DNA of 64,000 nucleotides from Vampirovibrio sp. (GCA_024998755.1 JACEUU010000001.1:62001-126000); one strand, 5' to 3'; shown: positions 17,806-27,717, counted from the stretch's first letter. A program made the numbers and translations. The notes: generated by a model not told the origin, from the sequence alone.

Positions 17806-18964
17806 GAAGTTACGGAAAAAAGGGCAAGGTAAAATAGAAGGGACATTATTCCACCTCTCATAGGATACCCCACCCCCATGACTACCTTTGCCGACATCCA
17901 AATTCAACAAGCCACCCCCACTCACAAATTCCTAGAGGAAATGAACCAAACCCTACCATGGCAACTATTTGAAACTATCCTCAAAACACACATCCACCAC
18001 AAACCCAACGGCAGACCCCCCTACAAACGCCTACTACTGCTCAAAATGAACCTCCTCAAAATATGGTTCAATCTCTCCTATGAACAAACCGAATTTCAAT
18101 GCCACGACAGACTCTCCTTCCGAAAGTTTCTCGGCTTCTCCTTAGAATCCCCCATCCCTGAAGCCACGACACTCGAAAACTTCCAACACGAACTGCAAAA
18201 CACCCCAGCCCAAGAAGCCCTTTTCTTAGCCTTAGACACCTTCTTTCAAGAGAAAAACCTCATTCTCAAAGAAGGCAACTTGGTAGATGCCACCTTTATT
18301 AAAGCCAATAGCAAACAGAGAAAAAAACCTGAAGACCAGAGCGACCCTGATGCCACTTATGGCTACAAGGGGTTTGGTTACAGTGCCACGGTTAATGTGG
18401 ATGCTAAAAGCAAGTTGATTCGTAAGGTGGTTGTTACTGGGGCCAATGTGCATGACAGTCAGAGTTTAATCCCTGTATTGGTGGGCGATGAGCAGACTGT
18501 TGGTGCGGATAGTGGTTATGTGGGCAAGGAGAAGGATTTAAAGGCATTGGGGATACAGCCGAGGATTATTAAGCGTCGGGTTCGGGGTAAGCAGCATGAA
18601 CCAACGCCTGAGTTGACGGCTTCGCAGAAGCGGTTTAATGGGTTGGTTTCTAAGGTTCGGGCAAGAGTGGAGCATGTGTTTGCGGGTTGGAAGACGGTGT
18701 TTAAGAAGGTTCGTGTGTCTTGTCGTGGGTTAGTGCGTGTTTCTGCGGAGATTTTGGGCTTGGCATTTGGGTATAATTGTCGTCGGTATGGTTTTTTGGT
18801 GAGGAGGGGGGTAGGTTTTAGTGGATTCTTGTATGGTTTTTAGGTAATTATGATCCGAAAAGAGTGGAAACAAGGGGTATTGTTCTGTTTTTTGAGCATT
18901 TTTGGTTGAATTTTATTAAAAAACACTCACTACTCCCACCTGCACACCCTTATTCCGTAACTTC
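17806..18964 (+). mobile_element. IS5-family insertion sequence, copy A (intact)
   Basis: A 1159-bp element with inverted ends GAAGTTACGGAA / TTCCGTAACTTC and a 4-bp direct duplication AATT on both sides (17802-17805, 18965-18968). It carries one intact transposase gene. It is nearly identical to copy B at 51347-52504; the differences seen are the length of an A-run near the left end and one C/T near the right end. This points to recent transposition. Confidence 0.93.
17878..18843 (+). CDS. IS5-family transposase (copy A)
   Basis: A 321-residue DDE transposase that cuts and joins the IS ends. Catalytic positions are visible as LVDATFI (first Asp), VGADSGYVGKE (second Asp) and RARVEHVFAGWK (Glu). 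The N-terminal part (NQTLPWQLFETIL, RPPYKRLLLLKMNLL) matches the IS5 DUF772-type domain. The frame is intact and the protein is identical to that of copy B. Confidence 0.95.
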   Translation: MTTFADIQIQQATPTHKFLEEMNQTLPWQLFETILKTHIHHKPNGRPPYKRLLLLKMNLLKIWFNLSYEQTEFQCHDRLSFRKFLGFSLESPIPEATTLENFQHELQNTPAQEALFLALDTFFQEKNLILKEGNLVDATFIKANSKQRKKPEDQSDPDATYGYKGFGYSATVNVDAKSKLIRKVVVTGANVHDSQSLIPVLVGDEQTVGADSGYVGKEKDLKALGIQPRIIKRRVRGKQHEPTPELTASQKRFNGLVSKVRARVEHVFAGWKTVFKKVRVSCRGLVRVSAEILGLAFGYNCRRYGFLVRRGVGFSGFLYGF

Positions 18965-18970
18965 AATTGA

Positions 18971-19384
18971 TTAAACGAACAACTGAAGCCTCATTTCTTC
19001 TATAAGGGCTTTAACTGCTTGAGGATTAGTTTTCAACAAGCCTAAAACCTCTGCTACCTTTTTTTGTCTATCTTGAGAAGAAACAGTTACTAATGTGTTG
19101 TATACTGGATTTTCTAAAGGACTAACTTTATATTTGGACTTATTGTAGGGCAGCCTTTATAAAGCTTCAAATTGTAACATAATAGTAATAAACACGCATT
19201 TTCTGCACCTTGATTGGTTTGATTAAAGAGTAACAAACCACTGACAAGTTCACTAATAACTTTTCCAACGCTTGTTGAATGGAGACCAACACCAACCAGC
19301 GTTAACACCCAGCCATTATCACTAAAAAAGGGTGTTACTAACGAAAAGAGTGAAAACTTGTTTGACCACAGAGGAATACCTGCC
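18971..19384 (-). pseudogene. Frameshifted small gene remnant
   Basis: Two minus-strand frames join into one plausible protein. The first (open from about 19384, no good ATG) reads WSNKFSLFSLVTPFFSDNGW, then VLTLVGVGLHSTSVGKVISE and ends near CYNLKLYKG. The second continues from about 19150 with YNKSKYKVSPLENPVYNTLV, then TVSSQDRQKKVAEVLGLL and stops at 18971. A single-base change near 19155 would restore one frame. The start is missing or non-canonical. It ends next to the IS right end, so IS activity may have damaged it. Family unknown. Confidence 0.4.
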
Positions 19385-19386
19385 CC

Positions 19387-21033
19387 ATGCTACCACAAGC
19401 CTATCAAAACGACCGATATAAAACTAATATCCGCCCAGCATTCAGCACGCCCAATAATTCCAACAATTCAATAGACGTTATGCACCCTCAGCAATTATTG
19501 TGGCCTTTTGCTCCTTTAAACGCAGACAAAAGCCAACCCTACGCCTTACCTTTTGCTACTACGCAAAGGTTTCAGGCTCAGTATGGTTCGCCACCACTAA
19601 TGTACAACAACCAATCCATCCCCAGCCTACTACGGAAAAACTCTATTTCTAAAAACAGTTTACAACAAAGAACGCAATCAGGTTCCAATATTGTTCAGGC
19701 TAAAAAGCATAACGGGTCTGTGGACTTAGATCAACAAGCACAATATGGTCAAAGCCAAGGTGCTTATTTTGATGGGTTAAAAGGCCATGTTAAAATCAAC
19801 CAACAAGGGCGTAGCCAACAAGGTCAAGAAACCTTACTGAAAGATGTCGCTGGTAATACAGCCATTCAATCAATCAACTTTGGAGGAGATGTTAATATCC
19901 AAGGTAGTAATTTGAAAGGAAAAGTTGCTATTGTCGCTGGCACCAATACGTTTGACAACAACGAAATACACCTTAAAGATCTTTGGCTCGGCGGTTCCAT
20001 TAACACCACAGGTAACAGTGATATTACCGTTGATAACGCACAAGAAAACATTCAGGTAGCTATTCAAGGTCGTCAAGGGCAAGCAGAAGAATACCACATT
20101 AAAGTAAGTAATGTGCAAAGCGACAAAATTAACAGTATTCGTATTGAAGGCCAGAAAGAAGACAGTGCTTGGGTTGATTTAGCAAGCAATACCAACGCTT
20201 CAGAAGTGTTTTTACAAGGTATTAAAAATAACATTTTTATTGAAGGCAAAAACAATCAAAAAGATATTATTCATGTTGAAGGCGATGCTATTTTAAACTT
20301 AACACAACTAGATGATACCGATACGGTTGTAACCCACTTAGCTGATGGTAGAACTGTATCTAAAAGTGTAGCAGAATTAAACGAGATGAAATTACTGAGA
20401 AGCATGACACCTAGTAAAGCCGTTCAGCTTTTAAAAGATAACTTCGGGGCATTTGAAAGCTTATTAGATACTGATAAAAACCGTAAAGATAACCTCGCTA
20501 GTTTTGACGAGTTAGTTGCCTACACGAAACTTCCCACTGCAGACCCTAACATAAAAGCAGCCGCTCAATATTTTATTGATCATCGTGCCGAAACCTTTGA
20601 CAAAATGGAAGGCCTTAACGATTACGGACGAAAAAATGGTATTTTTAGCCTTGACGAGATGACAAAGTTCGGACAGGTACTGAATGGTACTTTAGCCATG
20701 CCTACGCCTAAAACAGCGGCTGAAATTCAGCAAATAGAAGCCATTAAAAACATGAACGGCAAAACAGCTGCTACTATATTAAAAGATAACTTCGTAGCCT
20801 TTGAAAGCTTAATGGATAATGACAAAAATAGGAAAGACAATATCGCTCAATTTGGCGAACTGGTTGCCTACACGCAACTAACTACAGCAGACCCTCTTAT
20901 TAAAGCCGCCGCTCAATATTTTATGGATCATCGTGCCGAAACCTTTGACAAAATGGAAGGCATTAACGATCGAGGACGAAAAGATGGTATTTTTAGTCTT
21001 GATGAAATGACGAAGTTCGCCGCACAGGGCTAA
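19387..21033 (+). CDS. Repeat protein: beta-helix-like region plus two EF-hand-like repeats
   Basis: 548 residues, no signal peptide evident. Residues about 1-110 are Gln/Asn-rich and probably disordered. About 115-320 holds short strand-turn repeats (INFGGDVNIQGSNLKGKVAI, NTFDNNEIHLKDLWLGGSI) like a right-handed beta-helix. The C-terminus carries two copies of a roughly 90-residue unit, starting LLKDNFGAFESLLDTDKNRK and LKDNFVAFESLMDNDKNRKD. Each contains DxDxNxxDN-type loops and ends GRKxGIFSLDEMTKF, resembling EF-hand calcium sites. The function is unknown; a surface or secreted calcium-binding role is only a guess. Confidence 0.7.
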   Translation: MLPQAYQNDRYKTNIRPAFSTPNNSNNSIDVMHPQQLLWPFAPLNADKSQPYALPFATTQRFQAQYGSPPLMYNNQSIPSLLRKNSISKNSLQQRTQSGSNIVQAKKHNGSVDLDQQAQYGQSQGAYFDGLKGHVKINQQGRSQQGQETLLKDVAGNTAIQSINFGGDVNIQGSNLKGKVAIVAGTNTFDNNEIHLKDLWLGGSINTTGNSDITVDNAQENIQVAIQGRQGQAEEYHIKVSNVQSDKINSIRIEGQKEDSAWVDLASNTNASEVFLQGIKNNIFIEGKNNQKDIIHVEGDAILNLTQLDDTDTVVTHLADGRTVSKSVAELNEMKLLRSMTPSKAVQLLKDNFGAFESLLDTDKNRKDNLASFDELVAYTKLPTADPNIKAAAQYFIDHRAETFDKMEGLNDYGRKNGIFSLDEMTKFGQVLNGTLAMPTPKTAAEIQQIEAIKNMNGKTAATILKDNFVAFESLMDNDKNRKDNIAQFGELVAYTQLTTADPLIKAAAQYFMDHRAETFDKMEGINDRGRKDGIFSLDEMTKFAAQG

Positions 21034-21048
21034 CGGTAGTTGAATTGG

Positions 21049-22272
21049 TTATACCCCACTACGGGTATAAATACGGGGCAACCGAACCCGCAAGGCACAC
21101 ATCAATTCGTATTCAATAGTATTTAAAGTTTTAGCCCAAGCAGATAAAGTTAAAAGCACCCTACCCGCTTCAACACCGCAGGCCTGCTTGCCAGTTTCCA
21201 ATAACGTAATCACATCGCCCAACGAAGGTGGCCTACCTAACCGGTCGACAATTGGCGATAAATCAAAAATAGTCTGATCCATGGTAATCATGCCCACTTG
21301 GGGAATACGAATACCCTGATATGAGGCTTCAAGCTGATTGGAAAGCCCTCGGGGTAGCCCATCCGCATAACCTAGCGGAATCGTTCCTAGCCATTGGGGC
21401 TTTTCCGTTTTATAGGTGTGATTATAACTGATACCCTCACCCGCAGCCACTTGCTGAATGTGGGAAAATCTGGCTTTTAAGCCCATTACCGGCTGAAGTG
21501 TCTGAGGTAATACACCCACATGGGCTTCATAACCATACAAAGCAATACCCAGCCTAGCCATGGTACAGTGTTGCCATGCTTGATGCCCATTTAAGGCCCC
21601 TAAAGAATTAGCAATATGTACCTGCTGCCCTAGCCTTGGCGGATGTTGTGCTAATACGTCAGAAAAGCGTCTCCATTGCTGTTGACACGCCAAAGGGTTA
21701 TCTCCCATAGCGAAGTGAGAAAAAATACCACTTACTTTGGTCATTGGGATCGCATCTAACGCCCGTAAAAAAGCCGATGCTTCCTGCCAAGGCACCCCAA
21801 TACGGTGCATACCAGTATCTACCTTAACCTGAACCGCAACAGGCTTTTTTTGCTCTGATAAGGCGGTTAAATGACTTTGATTAAACACCGTTAATTGGAC
21901 GTTGTATTCGCTAGCTAAGGGCATTGCCCACAACGGGGAAGCACTCAGTACCAGAATAGGCATTTCAATGCCAGCCTGCCTCAATTGCACCGCCTCATCA
22001 ATAGAAGCTACGCCCAACAAACCAAACCCACAGGCTTTGAGGATAGGAGCAACCATCATCGCCCCATGCCCATAAGCATCTGCTTTTACAACCGCCATCA
22101 ATTCAAGCGGAGCAACCCTGCCCTGCTGAGCTGAAAAGGCTTCAATAGAGGCGTTCATTATTTTTGCGTTATGTTCTAACGCTCCTAAATCGACTTCCAG
22201 CCAAGCATCTCGGTGGGGTTGATGAATCAGGCTACGGCTTTGTTTTGGGGTTTTACTGTTAGGGCTAGGCAT
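21049..22272 (-). CDS. alr: Alanine racemase
   Basis: A PLP enzyme that makes D-alanine for peptidoglycan. WLEVDLGALEHNAKIMN opens the barrel domain, and PLP-binding Lys63 lies in MAVVKADAYGHGA. GISYNHTYKTEKPQWLGTIP carries the catalytic tyrosine, and PLGYADGLPRGL and the VGMITMDQTIFDL block follow. 407 residues, slightly longer than usual because of an N-terminal extension. The gene is convergent with the 19387 gene, 15 bp apart. Confidence 0.96.
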   Translation of the reverse strand: MPSPNSKTPKQSRSLIHQPHRDAWLEVDLGALEHNAKIMNASIEAFSAQQGRVAPLELMAVVKADAYGHGAMMVAPILKACGFGLLGVASIDEAVQLRQAGIEMPILVLSASPLWAMPLASEYNVQLTVFNQSHLTALSEQKKPVAVQVKVDTGMHRIGVPWQEASAFLRALDAIPMTKVSGIFSHFAMGDNPLACQQQWRRFSDVLAQHPPRLGQQVHIANSLGALNGHQAWQHCTMARLGIALYGYEAHVGVLPQTLQPVMGLKARFSHIQQVAAGEGISYNHTYKTEKPQWLGTIPLGYADGLPRGLSNQLEASYQGIRIPQVGMITMDQTIFDLSPIVDRLGRPPSLGDVITLLETGKQACGVEAGRVLLTLSAWAKTLNTIEYELMCALRVRLPRIYTRSGV

Positions 22273-22341
22273 GGGTAATAGACTTCTAATTTAACGACTA
22301 TTAAATAAAAATTACTATAGCACAACCCCTTATTGCCTGTA

Positions 22342-22491
22342 ATACCGATTCACAGATTGAATAGCGTCAGCGTATACGTTGTTACTAGCCAGTCAAAAAT
22401 CATCAAAGTACGTCTTCTATGTACGCCTGCGGTTTTTTAACTACCTAGTGCCTAGTCTCCATCTAACGCTATTCAATCTGTGAATCGGTAT
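22342..22491. repeat. MITE-like element, family A copy 1 (150 bp)
   Basis: Perfect terminal inverted repeats of at least 26 bp, starting ATACCGATTCACAGATTGAA and TAGCGT inward, flanked by TA on both sides. The whole element could fold into a long hairpin. The interior has a GCGGTTTTTTAAC..CTAGTGCCTAGTCTCCATCTAACGCT block that recurs in four other copies (37353, 42751, 43205, 63341). Confidence 0.85.
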
Positions 22492-22551
22492 TAGATGGTC
22501 TATTGACGAGGGGCTATGCTTTCGTTATGGTTAATAGAGTTCAATTCGTTT

Positions 22552-22625
22552 GCGTTCGTAGCTCAGTTGGATAGAGTATCGGCCTCCGAAGCCGAGGGTC
22601 GCGCGTTCGAATCGCGCCGAGCGCA
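22552..22625 (+). tRNA. tRNA-Arg, anticodon CCG
   Basis: 74 nt with a full cloverleaf. The acceptor stem is GCGTTCG/CGAGCGC with one G-U pair, the D arm is GCTCAGTTGGATAGAGT-like, and the anticodon stem TCGGC/GCCGA closes loop CTCCGAA with CCG at the centre. The T arm is GCGCG TTCGAAT CGCGC. The 3' CCA is not encoded. Confidence 0.95.
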
Positions 22626-22823
22626 ATTTTATTTTTCTGTTGTCATTTAGGCTTTTCATCTTTTCTTGGACTTTTACAACTTTTTAACTATTGTCCTTTT
22701 TCTTTGTTTGGGGTTTGATATAAGAATGTCTAATTTTTTAGTGCAATTTTAAAGGGTGTTTACACCGCTATTACAACTGTTTTAATGGTTATTGTTTGAA
22801 ACGAGATAGGAATCCTTCAACGC

Positions 22824-24944
22824 ATGGAACAAATGCTCATTTATTTTACGCTAGGGTGTGCCGCCTTAGCCATACTTTACGGGGTAATTACCCGTAAAAG
22901 TATTTTAGCCCTACCTGCTGGTACTGAAAAAATGCAAGAAATTGCTAGTGCCATTGAAGAAGGTGCTAAAGCTTACATGAATCGCCAATACACAACTATT
23001 GCTGTTACGGCAGTAGTTTTGGCTATTACCTTGTTTGTTGCTTACATGATGATTAACAAGGGCATGCTTTTTGCTTCTTTTATGACCGGTGGCTTTTTGA
23101 TGGGTGCAATCCTTTCAGGGCTGGCTGGCTATGTGGGCATGTTCGTTTCTGTTAAAGCCAACGTTCGTACGGCTGAAGCGGCTAGAAGCGGTATGGCTGC
23201 AGCTTTAAGCGTTGCCTTTAAAGGCGGAGCAATCACAGGGATGTTGGTTGTGGGCTTAGCCTTAGCGGGTGTAACTTTATTTTACGTCTTAGCCAAATCA
23301 TACGAAGGTATGATTCCAACATTGGCTGGCGTGGCGTTTGGTTCAAGCTTAATTTCAGTATTTGCTCGTTTGGGTGGTGGCATTTTCACTAAAGCGGCAG
23401 ATGTTGGGGCGGATTTAGTGGGTAAAATTGAAGCGGGCATTCCTGAAGATGACCCTAGAAACCCTGGTGTTATTGCAGATAACGTGGGCGATAACGTGGG
23501 CGATTGTGCCGGTATGGCAGCGGATTTATTTGAAACTTATGCTGTAACTATCGTCGCTTCTATGCTCTTGGGGCATTTGCTTTTTGCGGGTAATTCACTT
23601 GCTATTTTGTATCCACTGGTACTCAGTGGTGCCGCCATTATTGCTTCAATTATTGGTACTTATTTCGTTAAAGTTGGTGCAGATAATAACCCCATGAAAG
23701 CTCTTTATAAAGGCTTTTATGTTGCTACTGCTTTAACCACGTTTGCTATTTTTGCAGTAACCAACTTGTTGCTTCCTGAAGGGTTGACCCAAGGTGCAAC
23801 GGTAATTTCTAATCTCAACCTTAACATCTCTGCCTTGGTTGGGATTGTTGTAACACTGGGTTCGGTTTGGATTACAGACTACTATACTTCAACTGAATAC
23901 GGGCCTGTTCGTTATGTAGCGAAAGCTTCAGAAACTGGACATGGTACGAACGTTATTGCTGGTTTAGCGGTTGGTATGAAAGCCACGGCGTTGCCCGTTA
24001 TCCTGATTTGTTTCGGTATTTTAGCCTCGTTTATGGTTGGTAATTTGTACGGTGTAGGTATTGCTGCCGTAGCGATGGTCTCAATGGCTGGTATTGTTAT
24101 TGCGTTAGATGCCTTCGGGCCAATTACCGATAACGCAGGTGGTATTGCCGAAATGGCTGAAATGGACCCTGAAGTTCGTAAAATTACCGATCCGTTGGAT
24201 GCTGTTGGTAACACCACTAAAGCGGTTACCAAGGGCTATGCTATTGGTTCTGCTGGTTTGGCAGCTATTGTTTTATTCTCTTCCTATGTGATGGATTTAA
24301 ACAGTGCGGCTATTGAAGCAGGTAACACGGCCTTGGCGAGTATGGAATCTTTAAAAGCCCTCTTTAGTTTGTCTGACCCGTTTGTATTGGTTGGGCTATT
24401 TATTGGCGGATTAATTCCTTATCTGTTTGGTGCCTTTGCAATGGAAGCTGTTGGTAAAGCCGCGGGTTCTGTTGTTGAAGAAGTGCGTCGTCAATTCCGG
24501 GAAATGCCTGGCATTATGGCGGGTACTCAAAAACCTGATTATGCTCGGTGTGTGGATATTGTAACGGCTTCTGCCCTAAAAGAAATGATGATTCCTGCCG
24601 TGCTTCCCGTTGCTGTTCCTATCATCTTGTTATTGCTAGGCAAAACGTTTGATATGAACCAGTTTGCTGCTGTTAAAATGATTGGTGGCTTGTTGGTAGG
24701 GTCTATTGTTACTGGGTTGTTTGTGGGTATTTCCATGACCAGCGGTGGCGGTGCGTGGGACAACGCTAAAAAATACATTGAAGATGGCAACTGCGGTGGC
24801 AAGGGTTCTTTTGCTCATCAAGCGGCTATTACTGGCGATACCGTTGGCGACCCTTACAAGGATACCGCTGGCCCAGCCATTAACCCTGTAATTAAAATCT
24901 TGAACCTTGTAGCGTTACTATTAGTGCCGTTCTTGGTTAGTTAA
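22824..24944 (+). CDS. hppA: Membrane-bound proton-pumping pyrophosphatase
   Basis: A 706-residue inner-membrane enzyme with about 16 membrane helices that couples PPi hydrolysis to ion pumping. The PPi-binding acidic motifs are visible: [40 protein letters not shown] and, near the C-terminus, [12 protein letters not shown] and [16 protein letters not shown]. At the cation-dependence site the sequence is GNTTK-AV-T, with Lys466 and Thr469. Lys and Thr there mark the K+-independent, H+-pumping class. A single-gene unit closed by a strong terminator. Confidence 0.96.
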   Translation: MEQMLIYFTLGCAALAILYGVITRKSILALPAGTEKMQEIASAIEEGAKAYMNRQYTTIAVTAVVLAITLFVAYMMINKGMLFASFMTGGFLMGAILSGLAGYVGMFVSVKANVRTAEAARSGMAAALSVAFKGGAITGMLVVGLALAGVTLFYVLAKSYEGMIPTLAGVAFGSSLISVFARLGGGIFTKAADVGADLVGKIEAGIPEDDPRNPGVIADNVGDNVGDCAGMAADLFETYAVTIVASMLLGHLLFAGNSLAILYPLVLSGAAIIASIIGTYFVKVGADNNPMKALYKGFYVATALTTFAIFAVTNLLLPEGLTQGATVISNLNLNISALVGIVVTLGSVWITDYYTSTEYGPVRYVAKASETGHGTNVIAGLAVGMKATALPVILICFGILASFMVGNLYGVGIAAVAMVSMAGIVIALDAFGPITDNAGGIAEMAEMDPEVRKITDPLDAVGNTTKAVTKGYAIGSAGLAAIVLFSSYVMDLNSAAIEAGNTALASMESLKALFSLSDPFVLVGLFIGGLIPYLFGAFAMEAVGKAAGSVVEEVRRQFREMPGIMAGTQKPDYARCVDIVTASALKEMMIPAVLPVAVPIILLLLGKTFDMNQFAAVKMIGGLLVGSIVTGLFVGISMTSGGGAWDNAKKYIEDGNCGGKGSFAHQAAITGDTVGDPYKDTAGPAINPVIKILNLVALLLVPFLVS

Positions 24945-24954
24945 TTAACACGTT

Positions 24955-24991
24955 ACCAGTGGGATTGTTATCAGTCCCACTGGTTTCTTTT
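24955..24991 (+). terminator. Rho-independent terminator after hppA
   Basis: ACCAGTGGGA, a 10-nt loop and TCCCACTGGT form a perfect 10-bp stem followed by TTCTTTT. It starts 11 bp after the hppA stop. Confidence 0.9.
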
Positions 24992-25040
24992 ACTCTGTCC
25001 TTTTTCGTTTGTTGTAGAAAAAAATGGAATTTACCGCCTG

Positions 25041-25715
25041 ATGTTTTACGCCACTTACCAACAGCAACAAACTGCTTCCACAAACCCTACCGCTATGGCG
25101 GTTTCGCTTATGGCTGACGCCAATGAGCCTCCTTTGGGCAACTGGCCCGCAAGTTTTGATGAACCCTTTCAAGCATTAAATTCTGCCATTGTAGCCCAAT
25201 GGCAACTATCCATTTTAGGGCAGGTTGAAACGCCATTACAGTTTTCTTACGCCCAACTAAAACTCCTACCACAATCCTTTCAAGTTAGACGTATCGTTTC
25301 AAAAAATGGCTGGAGCTTCCGTAGTGAATGGAGTGGTGTTTCTTTCAAAGAATTATTTCAACGAAGCAACCCACACGCTAGTGCCAAATATGTGCAAATT
25401 ACCAACGCCAGTGGGTCTCATCGGTATTTTCAACTAGAAGATTGTCTTAAATCAGAAGCCTTACTGACCCTACATGATGGACCAACCCTCCTTTCTGCTT
25501 GGCATGGTGGGCCTGTACGGTGGATGAGTTTTCATCGGTGGTTTGAAGCGGGGCTAGGGCAAGTAACCGAAATAGCTCTCATTAGTAAGCTACCTTCAGG
25601 CACTACTTGGGAAGCACTTGATACTGAAACCGCTATTAAACCTTGTAAAGTTTACTGCTATGATTTAAAATTGCAAAAAACCATTGAAAAAGCAGGCGAA
25701 GTAAAAACGTTTTAA
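25041..25715 (+). CDS. Sulfite-oxidase-like molybdopterin-domain protein lacking the usual cysteine
   Basis: 224 residues with the oxidoreductase molybdopterin-binding fold. FSYAQLKLLPQ precedes a VRRIVSKNGWSFRSEWSGVS block that corresponds to the family's ..C..GWS...W.GV segment, and VRWMSFHRWFEAGLGQVTEI follows. In catalytic relatives the residue before the GWS block region is the molybdenum-liganding Cys; here the aligned stretch is IVSKNG with no cysteine. The enzyme may be inactive or bind no molybdenum. An in-frame ATG at 25095 could also be the start. It is followed by an unknown gene and gatA on the same strand. Confidence 0.7.
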   Translation: MFYATYQQQQTASTNPTAMAVSLMADANEPPLGNWPASFDEPFQALNSAIVAQWQLSILGQVETPLQFSYAQLKLLPQSFQVRRIVSKNGWSFRSEWSGVSFKELFQRSNPHASAKYVQITNASGSHRYFQLEDCLKSEALLTLHDGPTLLSAWHGGPVRWMSFHRWFEAGLGQVTEIALISKLPSGTTWEALDTETAIKPCKVYCYDLKLQKTIEKAGEVKTF

Positions 25716-25743
25716 ACCATAGTAGAAGGTAGTTATCAGTATC

Positions 25744-26121
25744 ATGGCAAAATCAATTAACTGGCCTTTAACCTTTCTCACGGCTGTTCAAACAGAACCT
25801 GAAAATCAACCTTTTCTAGCCGTCCGCTTGGGAAAACTTTATTTTGATAACCAGTACTGGGTGCCTGATGAAATCGTAGATATTCGGGTGAACCATGAAA
25901 TTGTTCGACAAGGCAAAGTGGTTTCACCCGTTCAGTTAACAACCGTAAGCGAACTAACTTCCCAACAATTAGCCCAACTGAAGCCTTCGTTGCAATCAAT
26001 TGATGCCCTAATCAACTTTTTGCAAAGCACCTATCAACCCGAAACACCCGTTTCGCCTGAAACCGAAATTACCCTCGTTGAATATATCAACCTACCGCTA
26101 ACTCCAATAGAAGCCCTTTAA
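25744..26121 (+). CDS. Uncharacterised 125-residue protein upstream of gatA
   Basis: Not recognised. A small acidic protein without membrane segments: INWPLTFLTAVQTEPENQPF at the start, then YWVPDEIVDIRVNHEIVRQGK. It is tightly placed between the molybdopterin-domain gene (28 bp before) and gatA (45 bp after), all on one strand, so it is probably co-transcribed with both. Confidence 0.6.
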   Translation: MAKSINWPLTFLTAVQTEPENQPFLAVRLGKLYFDNQYWVPDEIVDIRVNHEIVRQGKVVSPVQLTTVSELTSQQLAQLKPSLQSIDALINFLQSTYQPETPVSPETEITLVEYINLPLTPIEAL

Positions 26122-26166
26122 ACCGCTTAGTTTAATCTCTAAAAACAGAAGGATTTTACGACCATA

Positions 26167-27675
26167 ATGACAAACCAAACGACCAATGTCCTCAGTCTAT
26201 CCGCCCTTGAACTGCATCAAGCAATCCAATCAGGGCAAACCAGTGCAGTCTCAGTGGTAGATGCTACTTATGCCCAAATAGAAGCCCATGAAGCCAAAGT
26301 AGGGGCATTTTTAAGCTTAACCAAAGACCTTGCTTATGAATTTGCCTCTGATGTAGACAACAAGGTGCGTCAAGGTGAAACACTGCCACTATTAGCGGGC
26401 GTACCTATCGCTGTGAAAGATAATATTTCTGTACAAGGGGCAAAAGTTACTTGCGGTAGTAAAATTTTAGAAACCTATGTTGCACCGTATGACGCTACAG
26501 TCGTAAAACACTTAAAAAACCGCGGTATGCCCATTATCGGGAAAACGAACTTAGACGAATTTGCCATGGGTAGTTCCACTGAAAACAGTGCCTTCCAATT
26601 AACCCATAACCCGTGGGACTTAAACAAAGTTCCTGGGGGTAGTTCTGGCGGTTCAGCAGCGTGCGTTTCCGCAGGCATGGTTTCGCTTAGTTTGGGTAGC
26701 GATACGGGCGGTTCCGTTCGTCAGCCCGCTTCCTTATGCGGATTAGTAGGGTTAAAACCGACTTATGGCTTAGTTTCCAGATTCGGATTGGTAGCCTATG
26801 CCAGCAGCTTAGACCAAATTTCTCCCTTTGGTAGAACGGTCGCAGATATAGGGGCTTTATTAGATGTCATTTCTGGGCATGATGGGAATGATATGACATC
26901 AGCTACTTTTAAGCCTGAAATGGGCTACCTCAACAGCACCAACCCTGAAGCGTTACCCCAACACTTAGGTGGCAAAAAATTGAGAGTGGGCATTATTGCT
27001 GAACTCAATGGCGAAGGGATGGATGCCAGCGTACAACAATCATTTCAGCAAGCAGTTAAAATATTTGAAGCCCAAGGGGCAGAAGTGGTAACGCTCAGCA
27101 TTGGTGGTATTCGAGAAATGATGGCGGCTTACTACATTATAGCCCCCGCTGAAGCTAGCTCTAACTTGGCACGGTTTGATGGTATTCGGTATGGGGTACG
27201 CACCAAGGAAAAAGTAGAAAACGTGTACGATTTATTTCGTAAAAACCGGTCTGAAGGGTTTGGAGCAGAAGTAAAACGTCGGATTTTATTGGGTACATTC
27301 GCTCTCAGTTCTGGGTATTATGATGCGTACTACGGCAAAGCCCAAGCAGCCCGCCGATTGTTAGTAGCAGAATTTGATAAGGCTTGGCAACAAGTAGATG
27401 TACTTATTTGCCCAACCTCCCCCACAACGGCATTTGATATTGGGGCAAAAACGGATGACCCTATCACCATGTATTTGAGTGATGTGGCTACCATCCCTGT
27501 GAATTTAGCGGGTATTCCTGCACTTAGTTTACCTTGCGGGTTTGATGCGAATAATCTGCCCATTGGGTTGCAAATTATGGCACCCAAATTTGCAGAAACC
27601 ACCCTATTGGGGGTTGCCAGCTTATTCGAAAGTGCTGTAGGCTTAAAGAATCTCATACCTTCAACATTTAGTTAG
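26167..27675 (+). CDS. gatA: Asp-tRNA(Asn)/Glu-tRNA(Gln) amidotransferase subunit A
   Basis: The glutaminase subunit of the GatCAB complex, which converts Glu-tRNA(Gln) to Gln-tRNA(Gln). The 502-residue amidase-signature protein shows the Ser-cisSer-Lys triad region: PIAVKDNISV (Lys), then PGGSSGGSAACVSAG with the cis-Ser, and GSDTGGSVRQPASLCG with the nucleophile Ser. LKPTYGLVSRFGLVAYASSLDQ follows. The ATG has AAGGA upstream. gatB and gatC are not in this window, so the complex is encoded at dispersed loci. Confidence 0.97.
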   Translation: MTNQTTNVLSLSALELHQAIQSGQTSAVSVVDATYAQIEAHEAKVGAFLSLTKDLAYEFASDVDNKVRQGETLPLLAGVPIAVKDNISVQGAKVTCGSKILETYVAPYDATVVKHLKNRGMPIIGKTNLDEFAMGSSTENSAFQLTHNPWDLNKVPGGSSGGSAACVSAGMVSLSLGSDTGGSVRQPASLCGLVGLKPTYGLVSRFGLVAYASSLDQISPFGRTVADIGALLDVISGHDGNDMTSATFKPEMGYLNSTNPEALPQHLGGKKLRVGIIAELNGEGMDASVQQSFQQAVKIFEAQGAEVVTLSIGGIREMMAAYYIIAPAEASSNLARFDGIRYGVRTKEKVENVYDLFRKNRSEGFGAEVKRRILLGTFALSSGYYDAYYGKAQAARRLLVAEFDKAWQQVDVLICPTSPTTAFDIGAKTDDPITMYLSDVATIPVNLAGIPALSLPCGFDANNLPIGLQIMAPKFAETTLLGVASLFESAVGLKNLIPSTFS

Positions 27676-27717
27676 CTTAAAACTGGTCAGTAGTTATAAA
27701 GTAAGGAGGAAGTAAAC

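Noticed and set aside
17703-17897. Small hydrophobic minus-strand frame upstream of korA
   Set aside because: Its start and first third lie inside the IS5 element, so it is a chance fusion of IS end and intergenic DNA.
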